DNA from: Oceanisphaera pacifica
Lineage (GTDB): Bacteria; Pseudomonadota; Gammaproteobacteria; Enterobacterales; Aeromonadaceae
DNA: 36,737 bases
Direction of reading: 5' to 3'
Assembly (NCBI RefSeq): GCF_017498065.1
Contig: NZ_JAGDFX010000023.1
Span: 1-36,737 of the forward strand
Shown here piece after piece: positions 8,946 to 18,327 of the stretch. The number at the start of each line of letters is the position of its first letter. Position 1 is the stretch's first letter. The position numbers and the translations under genes were made by a program. Below the pieces are notes generated by a model. It made no database searches. It saw only the letters and a program-made list of their open reading frames with translations, and had not been told where the DNA came from.

Positions 8946-8962
8946 ATACCTACTACAGGTAT
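8946..8962. promoter_or_regulatory. Candidate operator in the divergent xis/xre promoter region
   Basis: ATACCT-ACTAC-AGGTAT is a perfect 6-bp inverted repeat. It is 20 bp before the XRE start and within 90 bp of the excisionase start. A related half-site (GACCTACTGAAG) lies upstream near 8895. Autoregulation by the XRE protein is inferred. Confidence 0.45.
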
Positions 8963-8982
8963 TTTTTAACTTTGGAGGTGAA

Positions 8983-9210
8983 ATGATCAAATGCCATCTA
9001 TCGCGAATCTTGGGCGAGAGAAAACAAAAAATAGCTGAGGTATCCAGAGAAACGGGCATCAACAGAAACACCCTACACCGCCTCTATAACGAAACGGCTA
9101 CTAGAGTAGAGCTGGATGTAATCGAGACTTTATGCAGATATTTAGATATTCAGATAGGGGAGCTGTTTGAGATTGAAGAGGGCGATACGCAAGAAAAAGT
9201 AGAGCAATAG
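8983..9210 (+). CDS. XRE/Cro-type transcriptional regulator (HTH_26/YozG type)
   Basis: This 75-aa protein is almost entirely one helix-turn-helix domain: SRILGERKQKIAEVSRETGI followed by NRNTLHRLYNE, then a helix with the family pattern VELDVIETLCRYLDIQIGEL. The strong SD GGAGGTGAA fixes the start. It faces away from the excisionase-integrase operon and probably represses it, as in many islands and prophages. Effector unknown. Confidence 0.85.
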   Translation: MIKCHLSRILGERKQKIAEVSRETGINRNTLHRLYNETATRVELDVIETLCRYLDIQIGELFEIEEGDTQEKVEQ

Positions 9211-9213
9211 TAT

Positions 9214-9246
9214 AAAAAATCCCCGCACTAAAGGTGTGGGGCTTAT
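9214..9246 (+). terminator. Terminator after the XRE gene
   Basis: CCCCGCAC-TAAAG-GTGTGGGG forms a stem preceded by an A run and followed by a T-poor tail (CTTAT). It lies directly after the XRE stop codon. The weak T tract lowers confidence. Confidence 0.55.
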
Positions 9247-9723
9247 CAACTGATGATGTAAACAATGTCTATGAATTATGATAAAACCTAGCCGCGTTTT
9301 TTCTGTTGGATTGCTCCAGATCTTGCTCACTATCCAGGAGTGTACTGAGCCTATGGATAAACCTTGCTAAGCGCTTTCCAAAAACCCAAAGCGCTGTTAG
9401 CAGTAGCTAGACTTTGGACAGGTCGATAAAACTCACGCTAGCAATCCATTAAACAGCTCAAGTCGCGCTGCCGTTACTCTAGATGCTCATTCATCAAGCG
9501 CTCTCTGAGTCTAAAAATAGTTTTAGCCGATAAGCCTTTAGCGTTCTACCCTAGTAAGGCTGTAGCGCTTATTGGTAGCCCTGTGCACTTGCAGTAACAA
9601 CGGATAGCGTTCCGAATAGCACATCGAATAACGTATAAGTTACTTTTATGCTTTGCCGTGTATCTAATAGTATAAAATAACAATGAATAGATATCGTCCT
9701 ACCTACTTTAATATCGTCCGTTA

Positions 9724-9770
9724 GGTAGGAGTTCGAATCTCGAGGGAGGCAGATGCCCCCCTAGCTCAGG
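9724..9770 (+). other. tRNA-like sequence fragments
   Basis: GGTAGGAGTTCGAATCTC resembles a T arm, since TTCGAAT is a canonical T loop. It is followed by GGGAGGCA, which could be an acceptor end, and then GCCCCCCTAGCTCAGG, which resembles the 5' acceptor and D stem of another tRNA. The T stem pairs only partly and no complete cloverleaf can be made. It is possibly a remnant of a tRNA attachment site at the distal end of the integrase module. Confidence 0.3.
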
Positions 9771-9836
9771 AAGCAACGCCAATACTAAGCACACTATATG
9801 TGCACATTCACAACATAACCCAACAAATTCGTTAAC

Positions 9837-9860
9837 ATCTGTGTGAGCCCTCACACAGAT
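9837..9860. promoter_or_regulatory. 24-bp palindrome upstream of the acyl-CoA synthetase operon
   Basis: ATCTGTGTGA-GCCC-TCACACAGAT has perfect 10-bp arms and ends 84 bp before the start codon. It contains TGTGA-N4-TCACA, which is too short for a CRP site (N6). A smaller dyad, GCACA-N5-TGTGC, lies at 9789-9803. It is a candidate operator for the CdaR-like regulator or another activator (inference). Confidence 0.5.
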
Positions 9861-9944
9861 ATTAATCACTAATAGACTAGTATTTTACCTAGTTAAAAAA
9901 TAATGACGACCATTGATGTAATGGCTAGCAAGGGGTCAGAATAG

Positions 9945-11471
9945 ATGTCACACAAGCTTCAATATAACAGCTTATATCAGAGTCTAGAGCTGAGTGCTCA
10001 GAGATGGCCAGATAGGCAAGCCTTTATTGTTGGTGATCAAAGTATTACCTATCGAGTTTTTCTGCAACGAGTAAAAGAAGTTGCCGGCCTGCTTCTACAT
10101 AAATTCGAGTTGCAAAAAAATGATAAAATTATTCTGGCCATTGGTAATGAGATATCATTCTGTGAAGTATTTTATGCAGCAATGAGTTTAGGCATCATTG
10201 TCGTACCTGTCAGCACAAAAATGACATCCGATGAAGTAGCATCGCTAGTGCAGCAAGTAATGCCTTCATGGGTTTTGTGCCATGATGATCATATTGAAAA
10301 ATATACTGACTCTTTATCCTTTAAATCAAAAACCACAACCTTGAGTCAATGGGAATTGTTATCAAGCAAAGGGCTTAACCCTGTAGTTGCCTCGGATGTT
10401 TGCCATGATGATACTGCTATAATAATATTCACTTCAGGAACAACTGGGCAACCTAAAGGAGCAATAATAAGCCATGGCAATCTCCTGCATGGAATAACAT
10501 CATATCAAAGCGCTTTTTCATTAACCGAAAAAGATAGCACTATATTAGCGGTTCCTATTTATCATATTACTGGCCTAGCCGCTATTCTTGGCTTGTTTAT
10601 CCACATTGGTGGAACAATTAATTTGCAAAGAAAGTTTAATGCTAAAATCATTCTAGAGTGCATCGAAAATCAAAACATTACTTTTATGCATGGCTCACCT
10701 ACCGTATTTATTTTACTATGTAATGAATTCAAAACCAGTAAGACAAACTACAAATTGGGCTCTCTAAAAAAGGTTGTGTGCGGTGGCGGACACCTTAACA
10801 ATGGCACCATCAAAACTATTAAAAGCATATTCAAGAATACTGATATTCATCCTGTTTATGGTTTGTCAGAAACCAGTTCTCCTGCCAGTATCTTCGTTGA
10901 AGATTTAAGTTCGCACAATAAGTTAGGTAGCTCAGGAAAAGCCATTCCCGGTGTGGAGTTTCTGATAAAAAGTAAAGATGGTGAGACATTAACTAATGGT
11001 GAGACTGGTTTACTCTGGGTAAGGGGGCCTGTTGTTATAAAATCTTATTGGAATAACCCGCTTGCCAATAAAGAATCTTTTGAGGATGGTTGGTTCAACA
11101 CTGGTGACCTAGCCTATATAGACAATGACAATTATATCTATATACAGGGAAGACTGAAGGATATGATTAATAGGGGTGGGGAGAAAATTTATTCACTAGA
11201 GGTTGAAAATATACTTTCCGCCTACCCAGGTATTAATGAAGTAGCGTTAGTCCCCTTCCCTAGTGAAATATATGGTGAAGAACCCATGGCATTCATTATA
11301 GCTGACCGCGACCACCCTATCACAACAAAAGAGCTCCTAGTTTGGGCTCATACAAAACTAACAAAATACAAAATTCCTAAAAAAATAATATTTGTAGAAA
11401 ACTTTCCAAGAACTAAAAATGGAAAAATAAGTAAAAAAATTCTTAAGGAAAGCGTCCATAAATATCTTTGA
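9945..11471 (+). CDS. Acyl-CoA synthetase (class I adenylate-forming)
   Basis: This 508-aa protein has the full ANL-superfamily motif set: P-loop FTSGTTGQPKG near residues 162-173, YGLSETSSP near 304, GWFNTGDLAY near 381, GRLKDMINRGGEKI near 400-413, and the catalytic Lys in RTKNGKISKK near 490. It converts a carboxylic acid, ATP and CoA to acyl-CoA, AMP and pyrophosphate in the cytoplasm. Length is normal for medium/short-chain or fatty-acid synthetases; exact substrate cannot be read. It is first in an operon with a CoA-transferase (30 bp downstream) and an SDR. A second acid-activating enzyme next door suggests either alternative activation routes or two acids. Confidence 0.9.
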   Translation: MSHKLQYNSLYQSLELSAQRWPDRQAFIVGDQSITYRVFLQRVKEVAGLLLHKFELQKNDKIILAIGNEISFCEVFYAAMSLGIIVVPVSTKMTSDEVASLVQQVMPSWVLCHDDHIEKYTDSLSFKSKTTTLSQWELLSSKGLNPVVASDVCHDDTAIIIFTSGTTGQPKGAIISHGNLLHGITSYQSAFSLTEKDSTILAVPIYHITGLAAILGLFIHIGGTINLQRKFNAKIILECIENQNITFMHGSPTVFILLCNEFKTSKTNYKLGSLKKVVCGGGHLNNGTIKTIKSIFKNTDIHPVYGLSETSSPASIFVEDLSSHNKLGSSGKAIPGVEFLIKSKDGETLTNGETGLLWVRGPVVIKSYWNNPLANKESFEDGWFNTGDLAYIDNDNYIYIQGRLKDMINRGGEKIYSLEVENILSAYPGINEVALVPFPSEIYGEEPMAFIIADRDHPITTKELLVWAHTKLTKYKIPKKIIFVENFPRTKNGKISKKILKESVHKYL

Positions 11472-11501
11472 TATGGTCGGAATAACATCAATGGAGAGAT
11501 A

Positions 11502-13040
11502 ATGAAAAACAAAATTATGACTAAAGAAGAAGCAGCTGAGCTTATCCGTGATGACAGTACAATTTGTACCGTAGGGATGACGTTGATCAGCGCCTCCGAG
11601 TCTGTATTATCTTCGATCGAAAAACGCTTTCTCGAAACAGAATCCCCTAAAAATCTGACACTGGTTCATGCTGCCGGTCAAAGTGATAGAAATCGAGGTA
11701 TACAGCACTTAGCTCATCCCGGTCTGGTAAAAAGAATTATTGGTTCACACTGGGGGCTGGCTCCTAGATGGATGGCCATGATCTCAGATAATCAAGTAGA
11801 AGCCTACTGCTTGCCTCAGGGACAAATGGTACACCTATACAGTGACATGGCAGCTGGCCTGCAAGGCAGAATATCACCGGTTGGTCTGAATACCTTCATA
11901 GATCCAAGAATTGAAGGCGGAAAAATGAACAGCTGTACAAAAGAAGATATTGTAGAGCTGATGCAAATCAAGGATCAGGAGTATCTATTCTACCCCGCCA
12001 TCCCCCTAGATACATTAATCATCCGCGGTACTGCCGCCGACTCCAAAGGTAATCTGACCACAGATGAAGAAGCGATAAAGCTTGAAGTACTCCCTGCGGT
12101 ACTCGCGGCTAAACGCTTTGGCGGCAGAGTTATTGCGCAAGTAAAGTACCTGGTGGAAGACGGTAGCCTTGATCCTAAATCAGTCGTTGTACCCGGTAGC
12201 TTTATAGATAACATTGTACTCTGTAGTGATCCGGAAACCGATCACCGTCAGACTTCATCCTGGTATTATGACCCCGCCTATTGTGGAAAAATACGAGTAT
12301 CAACTCAGCAAGGTATATCAAAAACACCGCTTGATATTAGGAAACTTATTGGCAGAAGAGCTGTGGAGTTAATAAATCCAGGTGCTATCATCAATCTAGG
12401 AACTGGCATCCCCAATGACGTAATAGGACAAATAGTAAAAGAAAAAAACATGGCAGCTAGTGTCACTATTACGGTTGAGTCTGGTATTTATGGCGGAATA
12501 CAGGCAGGCGGAGTTGACTTTGGTATCGGGAGAAACCTATCGTCCATGATCAGTCATCAAGAGCAGATGCTTTATTACAATGGTGCAGGCGTAGATATAA
12601 CCTATATGGGTGCAGGTGAGCTGGATAAAGACGGAAATGTCAATGCCACAAGATTGGGTTCACAATGCACTGGTGCGGGTGGTTTTATTGATATTACACA
12701 AAATGCAAAACACGTTGTATTTTGCTCAACATTTACTGCTAAAGGACTTAAAGTCGAAGTAGGCAATGGGAAATTGAGCATAGTACAAGAAGGACAAGTA
12801 AAAAAGATGGTTAACACTGTAAATCAGATATCTTATAGTGGAAACCTTGCCATAGAAAAAAATCAAAAAATGCATTTTGTTACTGAGCGAGCTGTATTCG
12901 AGATGACTGAACAAGGCCTAATGTTGATTGAAATTGCCCCAGGCATTGACCTTGAAAAAGACATACTAAATCTTATGGACTTCAAGCCTCTGATATCAAA
13001 AAATTTAAAATTAATGGATCAATCATTATTTACTCAATAA
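11502..13040 (+). CDS. Acyl-CoA:acetate/3-ketoacid CoA-transferase (YdiF/Pct type)
   Basis: At 512 aa it is the size of fused alpha-beta family I CoA-transferases such as YdiF and propionate CoA-transferase. The N-terminal half carries GMTLISASESVL, and the C-terminal half has LGTGIPNDV followed by the conserved catalytic Glu in ITVESGIYGG (Glu326), which forms the glutamyl-CoA thioester. GAGGFIDITQ and FCSTFTAKGL are also family-typical. It transfers CoA between acetyl-CoA or similar donors and short-chain or hydroxy acids. The SD GGAGAG precedes ATG 11502. Between the synthetase and the SDR it likely activates the imported acid. Substrate uncertain. Confidence 0.88.
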   Translation: MKNKIMTKEEAAELIRDDSTICTVGMTLISASESVLSSIEKRFLETESPKNLTLVHAAGQSDRNRGIQHLAHPGLVKRIIGSHWGLAPRWMAMISDNQVEAYCLPQGQMVHLYSDMAAGLQGRISPVGLNTFIDPRIEGGKMNSCTKEDIVELMQIKDQEYLFYPAIPLDTLIIRGTAADSKGNLTTDEEAIKLEVLPAVLAAKRFGGRVIAQVKYLVEDGSLDPKSVVVPGSFIDNIVLCSDPETDHRQTSSWYYDPAYCGKIRVSTQQGISKTPLDIRKLIGRRAVELINPGAIINLGTGIPNDVIGQIVKEKNMAASVTITVESGIYGGIQAGGVDFGIGRNLSSMISHQEQMLYYNGAGVDITYMGAGELDKDGNVNATRLGSQCTGAGGFIDITQNAKHVVFCSTFTAKGLKVEVGNGKLSIVQEGQVKKMVNTVNQISYSGNLAIEKNQKMHFVTERAVFEMTEQGLMLIEIAPGIDLEKDILNLMDFKPLISKNLKLMDQSLFTQ

Positions 13041-13059
13041 TTATACACTGGAGAAAAAA

Positions 13060-13797
13060 ATGAAACTCAAAGGGAAAACAGCCATAGTTACTGGTGCAAA
13101 TCAAGGTATTGGTTTTGGTATCGCTCGTGTTCTAGGACGCGAAGGCGCAGCAGTTATCATTGCGGATATGAATGAAGAAGGTGGAGTGTCTGCTGTAAAT
13201 AATTTAAAAAATGAAGGTACGGATGCTGTTTTTGTAAAATGCAATATTGGCAATAAAGAAGACATAAATGAGCTCTTTGAATTCGTAGAAATAAATTATG
13301 GCAAGTTAGATGTGTTAGTAAATAATGCAGGCATCAACCGCGATGCAATGCTGCATAAACTAAGTGAGGACGACTGGGATAGCGTAATTGATGTGAACCT
13401 GAAAGGCACCTTTCGTTGCATGCAGGCAGCAGCGATTAAGATGCGAGAACAGGGATCAGGAAGAATTATCAATATCGCTTCCGCCAGCTGGCTAGGAAAT
13501 GTGGGCCAATCAAACTATGCGGCCTCAAAAGCAGGTGTTGTGGGGCTGACCAAAACAGCTTGTCGCGAACTAGCCAGAAAAGGGGTGACGGTAAATGCTA
13601 TATGTCCTGGGTTTATCGATACTGCAATGACCCGAGGAGTTCCGGAAAAAGTATGGGACGCCATGATATCTAAAATTCCAGCGAGCTTTGCAGGCGAGCC
13701 AGAAGATGTAGGTGAATGTGTAGCCTTTCTCGCTTCAGACGCCGCACGATATGTTAACGGTGAGGTAATCAATGTCGGCGGTGGCATGGTTCTGTAA
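13060..13797 (+). CDS. SDR oxidoreductase, FabG/3-hydroxyacyl-CoA dehydrogenase-like
   Basis: This is a 245-aa classical short-chain dehydrogenase. Cofactor motif TGANQGIG is near residues 11-18, NNAG near 88-91, the catalytic Ser in NIASAS near 138-140, and the Tyr153/Lys157 pair in NYAASK. D36 in IIADMNE after beta2 suggests NAD(H) preference, as is usual for catabolic members. In an operon with CoA-activating enzymes, and with a thiolase elsewhere in the cluster, the likely reaction is oxidation of 3-hydroxyacyl-CoA to 3-ketoacyl-CoA. Classical FabG-like SDRs tend to use the (R) isomer. SD GGAG precedes the start. Confidence 0.88.
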   Translation: MKLKGKTAIVTGANQGIGFGIARVLGREGAAVIIADMNEEGGVSAVNNLKNEGTDAVFVKCNIGNKEDINELFEFVEINYGKLDVLVNNAGINRDAMLHKLSEDDWDSVIDVNLKGTFRCMQAAAIKMREQGSGRIINIASASWLGNVGQSNYAASKAGVVGLTKTACRELARKGVTVNAICPGFIDTAMTRGVPEKVWDAMISKIPASFAGEPEDVGECVAFLASDAARYVNGEVINVGGGMVL

Positions 13798-14678
13798 TTC
13801 AAAAAAATAGCTTGCCTCTCGTATCAGTTTGATCATGCTTATTCATTATGACATGTAAAGATAAAAGGAAAATTATCCTCACTATTCTATTCATGAAATG
13901 AAAGCCATTAAATCGAGCAAGCCGATGCTAACACCGCAATTGTATTTAACAAATACTGCTCGTCTATAGTACTATTTACATACCGGTGACCTATACGAAT
14001 AATGGAGAGGAGCGAAGATCAACTGTGAAGGCTCCTCTCTTCTAAGGCAAACTAATCAATGTCACTAGTCTCAAGACCGACGCGTGATCACTTTTAATTC
14101 AATTTAAGCAAAGTTTGGTCACCCCTTCGCTAGGAATGAACGAACAAACTTGTTTCCTCCGCAGTAAAGGAAATAAGTGGTTGAAGTTTATCCCAAATTA
14201 GCTTATGTGTGATCCAGACATCTTTGTTATATTATCTAGAGACACTCTTAGATCCCGACTTTGTGGCAAAATATACCCAGATAATATCAGCCTGTCATTC
14301 ATCAACTCAATTTTCTGATGGCTTGAGCTTGACAGCAACGACGCAGATTTGAGCTGAGCTCTAGATCACTGATACACACCTTGAATTAAGAACTCAAGAA
14401 CATCTATCACCATACAATTTGATGATGTACTTACAGGCAGTAATCTGACTATCTATGACACAGGCAGGTTGATAATATAACAACTTTTGACAAGATCAGG
14501 GTAGGTGTTGCTCGATGCGAAACCACATGGAATACCTGTTTTTTTCCTTACCGGCCCCTAATTTTCAACGTCGGTTGGAGAAGCTCAAGCGGATCGGCTA
14601 CGGAGCTAGACGCTCATACCTTAAGAATCGACCACCTTGCTTTCCTATAGGTAAATATACTATCAACAGGCAGTACTT
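13798..14678. other. 881-bp gene-poor region between SDR and regulator
   Basis: It contains a terminator at 14005-14041. Otherwise I see no convincing gene. A 50-codon frame starting with ATG at 14529 ends at the regulator start (TTATGA overlap). It has no SD or recognisable sequence and I do not annotate it. Confidence 0.5.
14005..14041 (+). terminator. Terminator-like hairpin after the SDR operon
   Basis: GAGAGGAGC (14005-14013) pairs perfectly with GCTCCTCTC (14031-14039) over a 17-nt loop and is followed by TTCT. It lies 200 bp after the SDR stop. The T tract is short. Confidence 0.5.
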
Positions 14679-15836
14679 ATGAAGATCAACTCAGAATTAG
14701 CTAATGAAATTGTTAGAAGATCTATAGCTATTATTCATCACAATGTTAATGTTATAGATAACAACGGCATTATTGTAGCATCTGGTAATCATAAGCGAGT
14801 AGGACAAAAACATGGTGCTGCAATTGAGGCAATAAAAAAAGGTGCTCGAATAACTATTAATAATGATATGGAAGCCGAACGCTATGAAAATACAGAACCA
14901 GGTATTAATCACCCTATAATAATAGAAGGTGATGTGGCTATTACTATAGGGATAAGTGGTAACCCGGCTATTATATCCCGTTATTCAGAGTTGGCTATTC
15001 TTACTGCCGAACTGTTGTTAAAGCAAGCAAGTGAAATAAACTCTTCGAATTGGAAAAAAAGAGTAAATGATAGTTTAATAAATGAGTTCATTGAGTATGG
15101 CGAGCATAAAAGAGGTGTTTCAGCGCTTGATAAAATAAATAAAAATAGCAACGTACTAAATATAGAAACCATACCCATCATAATAAAAACAGGCGCTTAT
15201 ACGATTATGATGAGCGAGGTAGTAGACTCTTTATTAAGTAAACTATCATCAATGACTGATAGTAATAGAATTATTTTGTTAAATCATAATGAAATACTCC
15301 TGCTTCCCCCTGCCGACTCTTCAATTTCTTCCATTATAGAGAAAGCCGAACTAGCTATTGCTAGCCAATTGAGTAGCTTTAAAATAGGGGTGGGTATTAA
15401 TGCATGCTCACCCTTAGACATTAGAGAATCAGTCATATATTCTCGTTCTGTTATAGATGTAGGAACAAAGTCAAATAGTGAACAAAGAATATACTGCTTT
15501 AAAGATATGGCTATTCAGTGTCTTTTAAAAGAACTAGAAAGCAGCTACCTATCAAGCTTCTTTAAAAAAATAGTAAATAATTTAGTTAGACATACCCAAG
15601 GACATCAACTCATTGAAACTCTAGAGTTGTTTATCGAAAATAATGCCGAGTTGGGTAAAACAGCAACTCAACTAAATATCCATAGAAACACTCTTTCCTA
15701 TCGTTTATCAAGCATAAAAAAGATCACCTTGCTAGACCCTCTAAAATTTTTGGATTTGTTACAATTAACAATCTCTATTCATTATTACAGAAAAGAACAT
15801 CCCAGAAAAAAGATCTGGATAGAGAGCATTATCTAA
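14679..15836 (+). CDS. CdaR-type (sugar diacid/PucR-like) transcriptional regulator
   Basis: This is a 385-aa protein. Residues 1-130 match the diacid recognition domain of CdaR, with SELANEIVRRSIAIIHHNVN and ING-type GDVAITIGISGNP. The middle is a GGDEF-like or linker region, as in CdaR. The C-terminal PucR HTH (ELGKTATQLNIHRNTLSYRL, near 325-350) binds DNA. CdaR-like proteins usually activate genes for hydroxy acid or sugar acid use. Its gene is AT-rich compared with the operons on each side. It is probably the activator of the flanking synthetase operon and the TRAP/thiolase operon (inference from position). Confidence 0.85.
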   Translation: MKINSELANEIVRRSIAIIHHNVNVIDNNGIIVASGNHKRVGQKHGAAIEAIKKGARITINNDMEAERYENTEPGINHPIIIEGDVAITIGISGNPAIISRYSELAILTAELLLKQASEINSSNWKKRVNDSLINEFIEYGEHKRGVSALDKINKNSNVLNIETIPIIIKTGAYTIMMSEVVDSLLSKLSSMTDSNRIILLNHNEILLLPPADSSISSIIEKAELAIASQLSSFKIGVGINACSPLDIRESVIYSRSVIDVGTKSNSEQRIYCFKDMAIQCLLKELESSYLSSFFKKIVNNLVRHTQGHQLIETLELFIENNAELGKTATQLNIHRNTLSYRLSSIKKITLLDPLKFLDLLQLTISIHYYRKEHPRKKIWIESII

Positions 15837-16177
15837 GTTTTAAAAATATACTGTAGTTATATGTTCTCCTACTGCTGGTAGCTGTGCTGATGAGGCGCTA
15901 CTTGCTGTAACGTACCGTTAGATAAAACTGATACCTCACTGAGCTTCTTGTCTCGGTCTTCGTCACCCCCTCACATGAGCCGAGCTATGCCTTGGCTTAC
16001 AACCAGAGTAGCGTAAATGAGCAGATTATCGGTGCTACTGCACAACTTAACAATAGCCTCATCCCAGATTCAATACGCTACTCTGCAGAGATCTAAGATA
16101 GTAACCATGACTTCTGCCCTGCTACATTAAGGTTAGCGTCAAAACCAAGGCTTTAATGTTATTATATTGTTAGGAAA
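15837..16177. other. 341-bp gap between regulator and IS element
   Basis: I see no coding frame, RNA or convincing terminator here. Confidence 0.5.
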
Positions 16178-17880
16178 CCGACATTCCGCACCTAATTTAA
16201 GAATAAATAGTGAGATAGTGTTCACCGAGAGCATTAATAATTGTCTGCTGCGGAGGTTGAAGCTTCACTACGAGTGGCGGGGCTTCTCCAACACCAAGCT
16301 CATGAATGCCGCCGAAACATTGGAATACCCAGCGGGCCGTCGGCTTTTGACTCGGCTTATTCTTCATATCAGGGAAAGTCAGCTCATTCTGTTTCAGTGA
16401 CTGGCGGATCCGGTGCTCTAACGCAGCGTAAACCATCAGGCTACAAGTCATGATCATCAACAATGCCTCGATGCGCTTTGGCTTTTTCAGAAATAGAGAA
16501 GAGACCATGAAGTCAGGGCTTTCAAGAAACGAAAGCCGCGCTCAACAGTTTGTTGAGACTTATAGGCGGCAAGTAGCCCAGCCATATCAAGCTCATCACT
16601 CATGTCGTTAGTGGTTAAGATAAAAATGCCTGGTTGTTCTTTAGCTTTCGCGACTTTTTTGAGGTAAGTTATGGCCTGCCCTGCCCTGTGAGAAGGTAAT
16701 CAATGCTGTCCGGAGCTTGGCCTTTTTTAGGTCGGCCTTTACCATTAAAAACTGGTTTGGCTAGTGTTCCGCTATCTTCTATCCGTAACACGCTGAGCTT
16801 ATTGCAAAATTCAGCTAAAGCTTGCTCTGCATCATGCTGGCAGACAAAGGTTTTTTTACATAGTTTCTGGAATTGCTTAAGCTCTTGAGTGCCCGTTTTA
16901 AGTCGGTTTTTGAGTACGTTTTTTTGCTCTCGATGCGTTGCTTGTTCACTACGCACCATCAGCCAACGTTGTGGAACACCTGCATAATCAGCCTCGAGCC
17001 AGTATCCATGATAGCCATTCTCTAGCGCTTCCAGCTGGCCTGTTTTGAGCGATGAAACCGCGCCCTTTGAATCTTTCAAGGTCATCGGAACACGAGTCAC
17101 AAATAACTGGTCTTGCTGGTGCAAAGCACAGATGGACTCAGCGGTATACAAAACGGCATCACCAATGAAGTAACGGCTTTGCTGCGCTGACTTTAAAGAC
17201 TTCACGTGATTTTTAATGACATCAGCGAACGCTCTTTGATCATTGGTGTTGCCGTTCATTGCCTGCATATAAACGGGTATTCCAGCTAAATTTTCACAGA
17301 TGAGCTCTAGAGCCACCTGGTTCAGCTCGGGCCGATGATCACGGCTGTAACCCTTAACAAGCTGAATGCCAGCAGCGCCTTCCTCCTGAGCATAAGCTCC
17401 GTCCACATGAAAACTGGTGATATCAAGATGAACAGCGCTGTTATTCAGGCCCAGCTGTGTGACGACATTCTCGGCGATGGCTTGGTAGAGCAGAGAAACA
17501 TCGGCCTCAAACAGCGCATCAAGGCAGCGGCCTAACGCATCATCATTGAGGTGCTCGGGTAAGATCCCCGGACGCAGTAGACGCTCGGTCGGCTTATCAG
17601 CAAAGAATTGAGGAACCATATGTAACGTGCGGCTATGAAACCCTAAGCCATTGATAATCATAGCAACGAGAGCTTCACCATGACTAACATGATGCTCGCC
17701 TTGCTTAGGTATAATGGCGTCCACCATGCGTGCGAGCCAGCAACCAAGCCCAGATGGTCGAGATTCTTGATGTGATAAGAAGGAGTTGTCATGATTATGG
17801 CCGCCAAATAGAAGTAATAGATCAAAATGGCGGATCTGTGTCAAGAACAATAAATTAGAAAATCAGGTGCGGAATGTCGG
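16178..17880 (-). mobile_element. IS1634-family insertion sequence, decayed
   Basis: The ends are 21-bp inverted repeats with one mismatch: CCGACATTCCGCACCTAATTT at 16178-16198 and the complement of AAATCAGGTGCGGAATGTCGG at 17860-17880. Length is 1703 bp. It contains a broken IS1634-type transposase gene on the minus strand. I see no clear target-site duplication (TAGGAAA left, AAGCAAC right). Confidence 0.9.
16197..17850 (-). pseudogene. IS1634-family (IS4 superfamily) transposase, frameshifted
   Basis: The main fragment (17850-16669) contains the DUF4277-type N-terminal region (IIPKQGEHHVSHGEALVAMI) and the DDE domain with HLDITSFHVDGAY and FIGDAVLY. Three frame breaks are visible. Near 17730 the expected LDHLGLVAG is in another frame. 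Near 16680 a GGGCAGGGCAGG duplication leads to a premature stop, after which the frame continues with AITYLKKVAKAKEQPG and the catalytic Glu of TVERGFRFLK. Near 16525 one A is missing from the expected FLKSPDF. The C-terminus (MVSSLFLKKPKRIEALLMI onward) ends at 16197. Inactive. Confidence 0.88.
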
Positions 17881-18327
17881 AAGCAACATTAGGGGGTATT
17901 TTTGAGTGCTCAACTACCAATTTGATATGATGAGAACCTTTTGTTCTCTTTTTGGCCAAAATATTCACTCCAACTACAAAATGATCGTGCTCCCACAATG
18001 ATAGATTAGAGTTGATCAGGGTTCACTTTTGTTCACACCTAATTAACACTGCATGTTATCGCTTTGCTAGCCCCCTCTTCATCTGTGACCCGTTTGCCGG
18101 CCTAAGTGTTAACGCTATCCATTGTATGTTTGCACAAAGGGTAATAATTGTTTCGTGTTTGTAAATGTGCTCGTGCTCAAATTTTCTCTGCGGGGTTCTG
18201 TTAGTCTGGATAGTGACTCGATAGAAAACATGCTGTTTAAATTTGGACCATCATCTCACTCGGGGAGTCTGAATGATCTGAATGATTAGGATCCCAATCA
18301 AGCGTTAACGAAAAGGAATTTTTGATT
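17881..18327. other. 447-bp intergenic region upstream of the TRAP operon
   Basis: No gene is seen. A perfect 12-bp palindrome TTTTGGCCAAAA (17950-17961) and a GTTCAC-N5-GTTCAC direct repeat (18021-18036) lie here and may be regulator sites. The native promoter of the TRAP operon should be here, since the IS separates it from the regulator. Confidence 0.45.

Larger units (their letters stand above)
9247..9944. other. 698-bp gene-free junction between island head and catabolic operon
   Basis: No frame here looks coding. It holds a hairpin (CCTACCTA 9698-9705 / TAGGTAGG 9722-9729), a direct repeat ATATCGTCC (9691-9699 and 9711-9719), tRNA-like pieces at 9724-9770 and palindromes upstream of the acyl-CoA synthetase. 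It may include the old boundary of the integrase module. Confidence 0.5.

Noticed and set aside
9837-9860. CRP site.
   Set aside because: The TGTGA and TCACA arms are separated by four bases, not six.
14529-14681. 50-aa frame ending at the CdaR start.
   Set aside because: No SD and no recognisable sequence; overlap with the next start may be chance.
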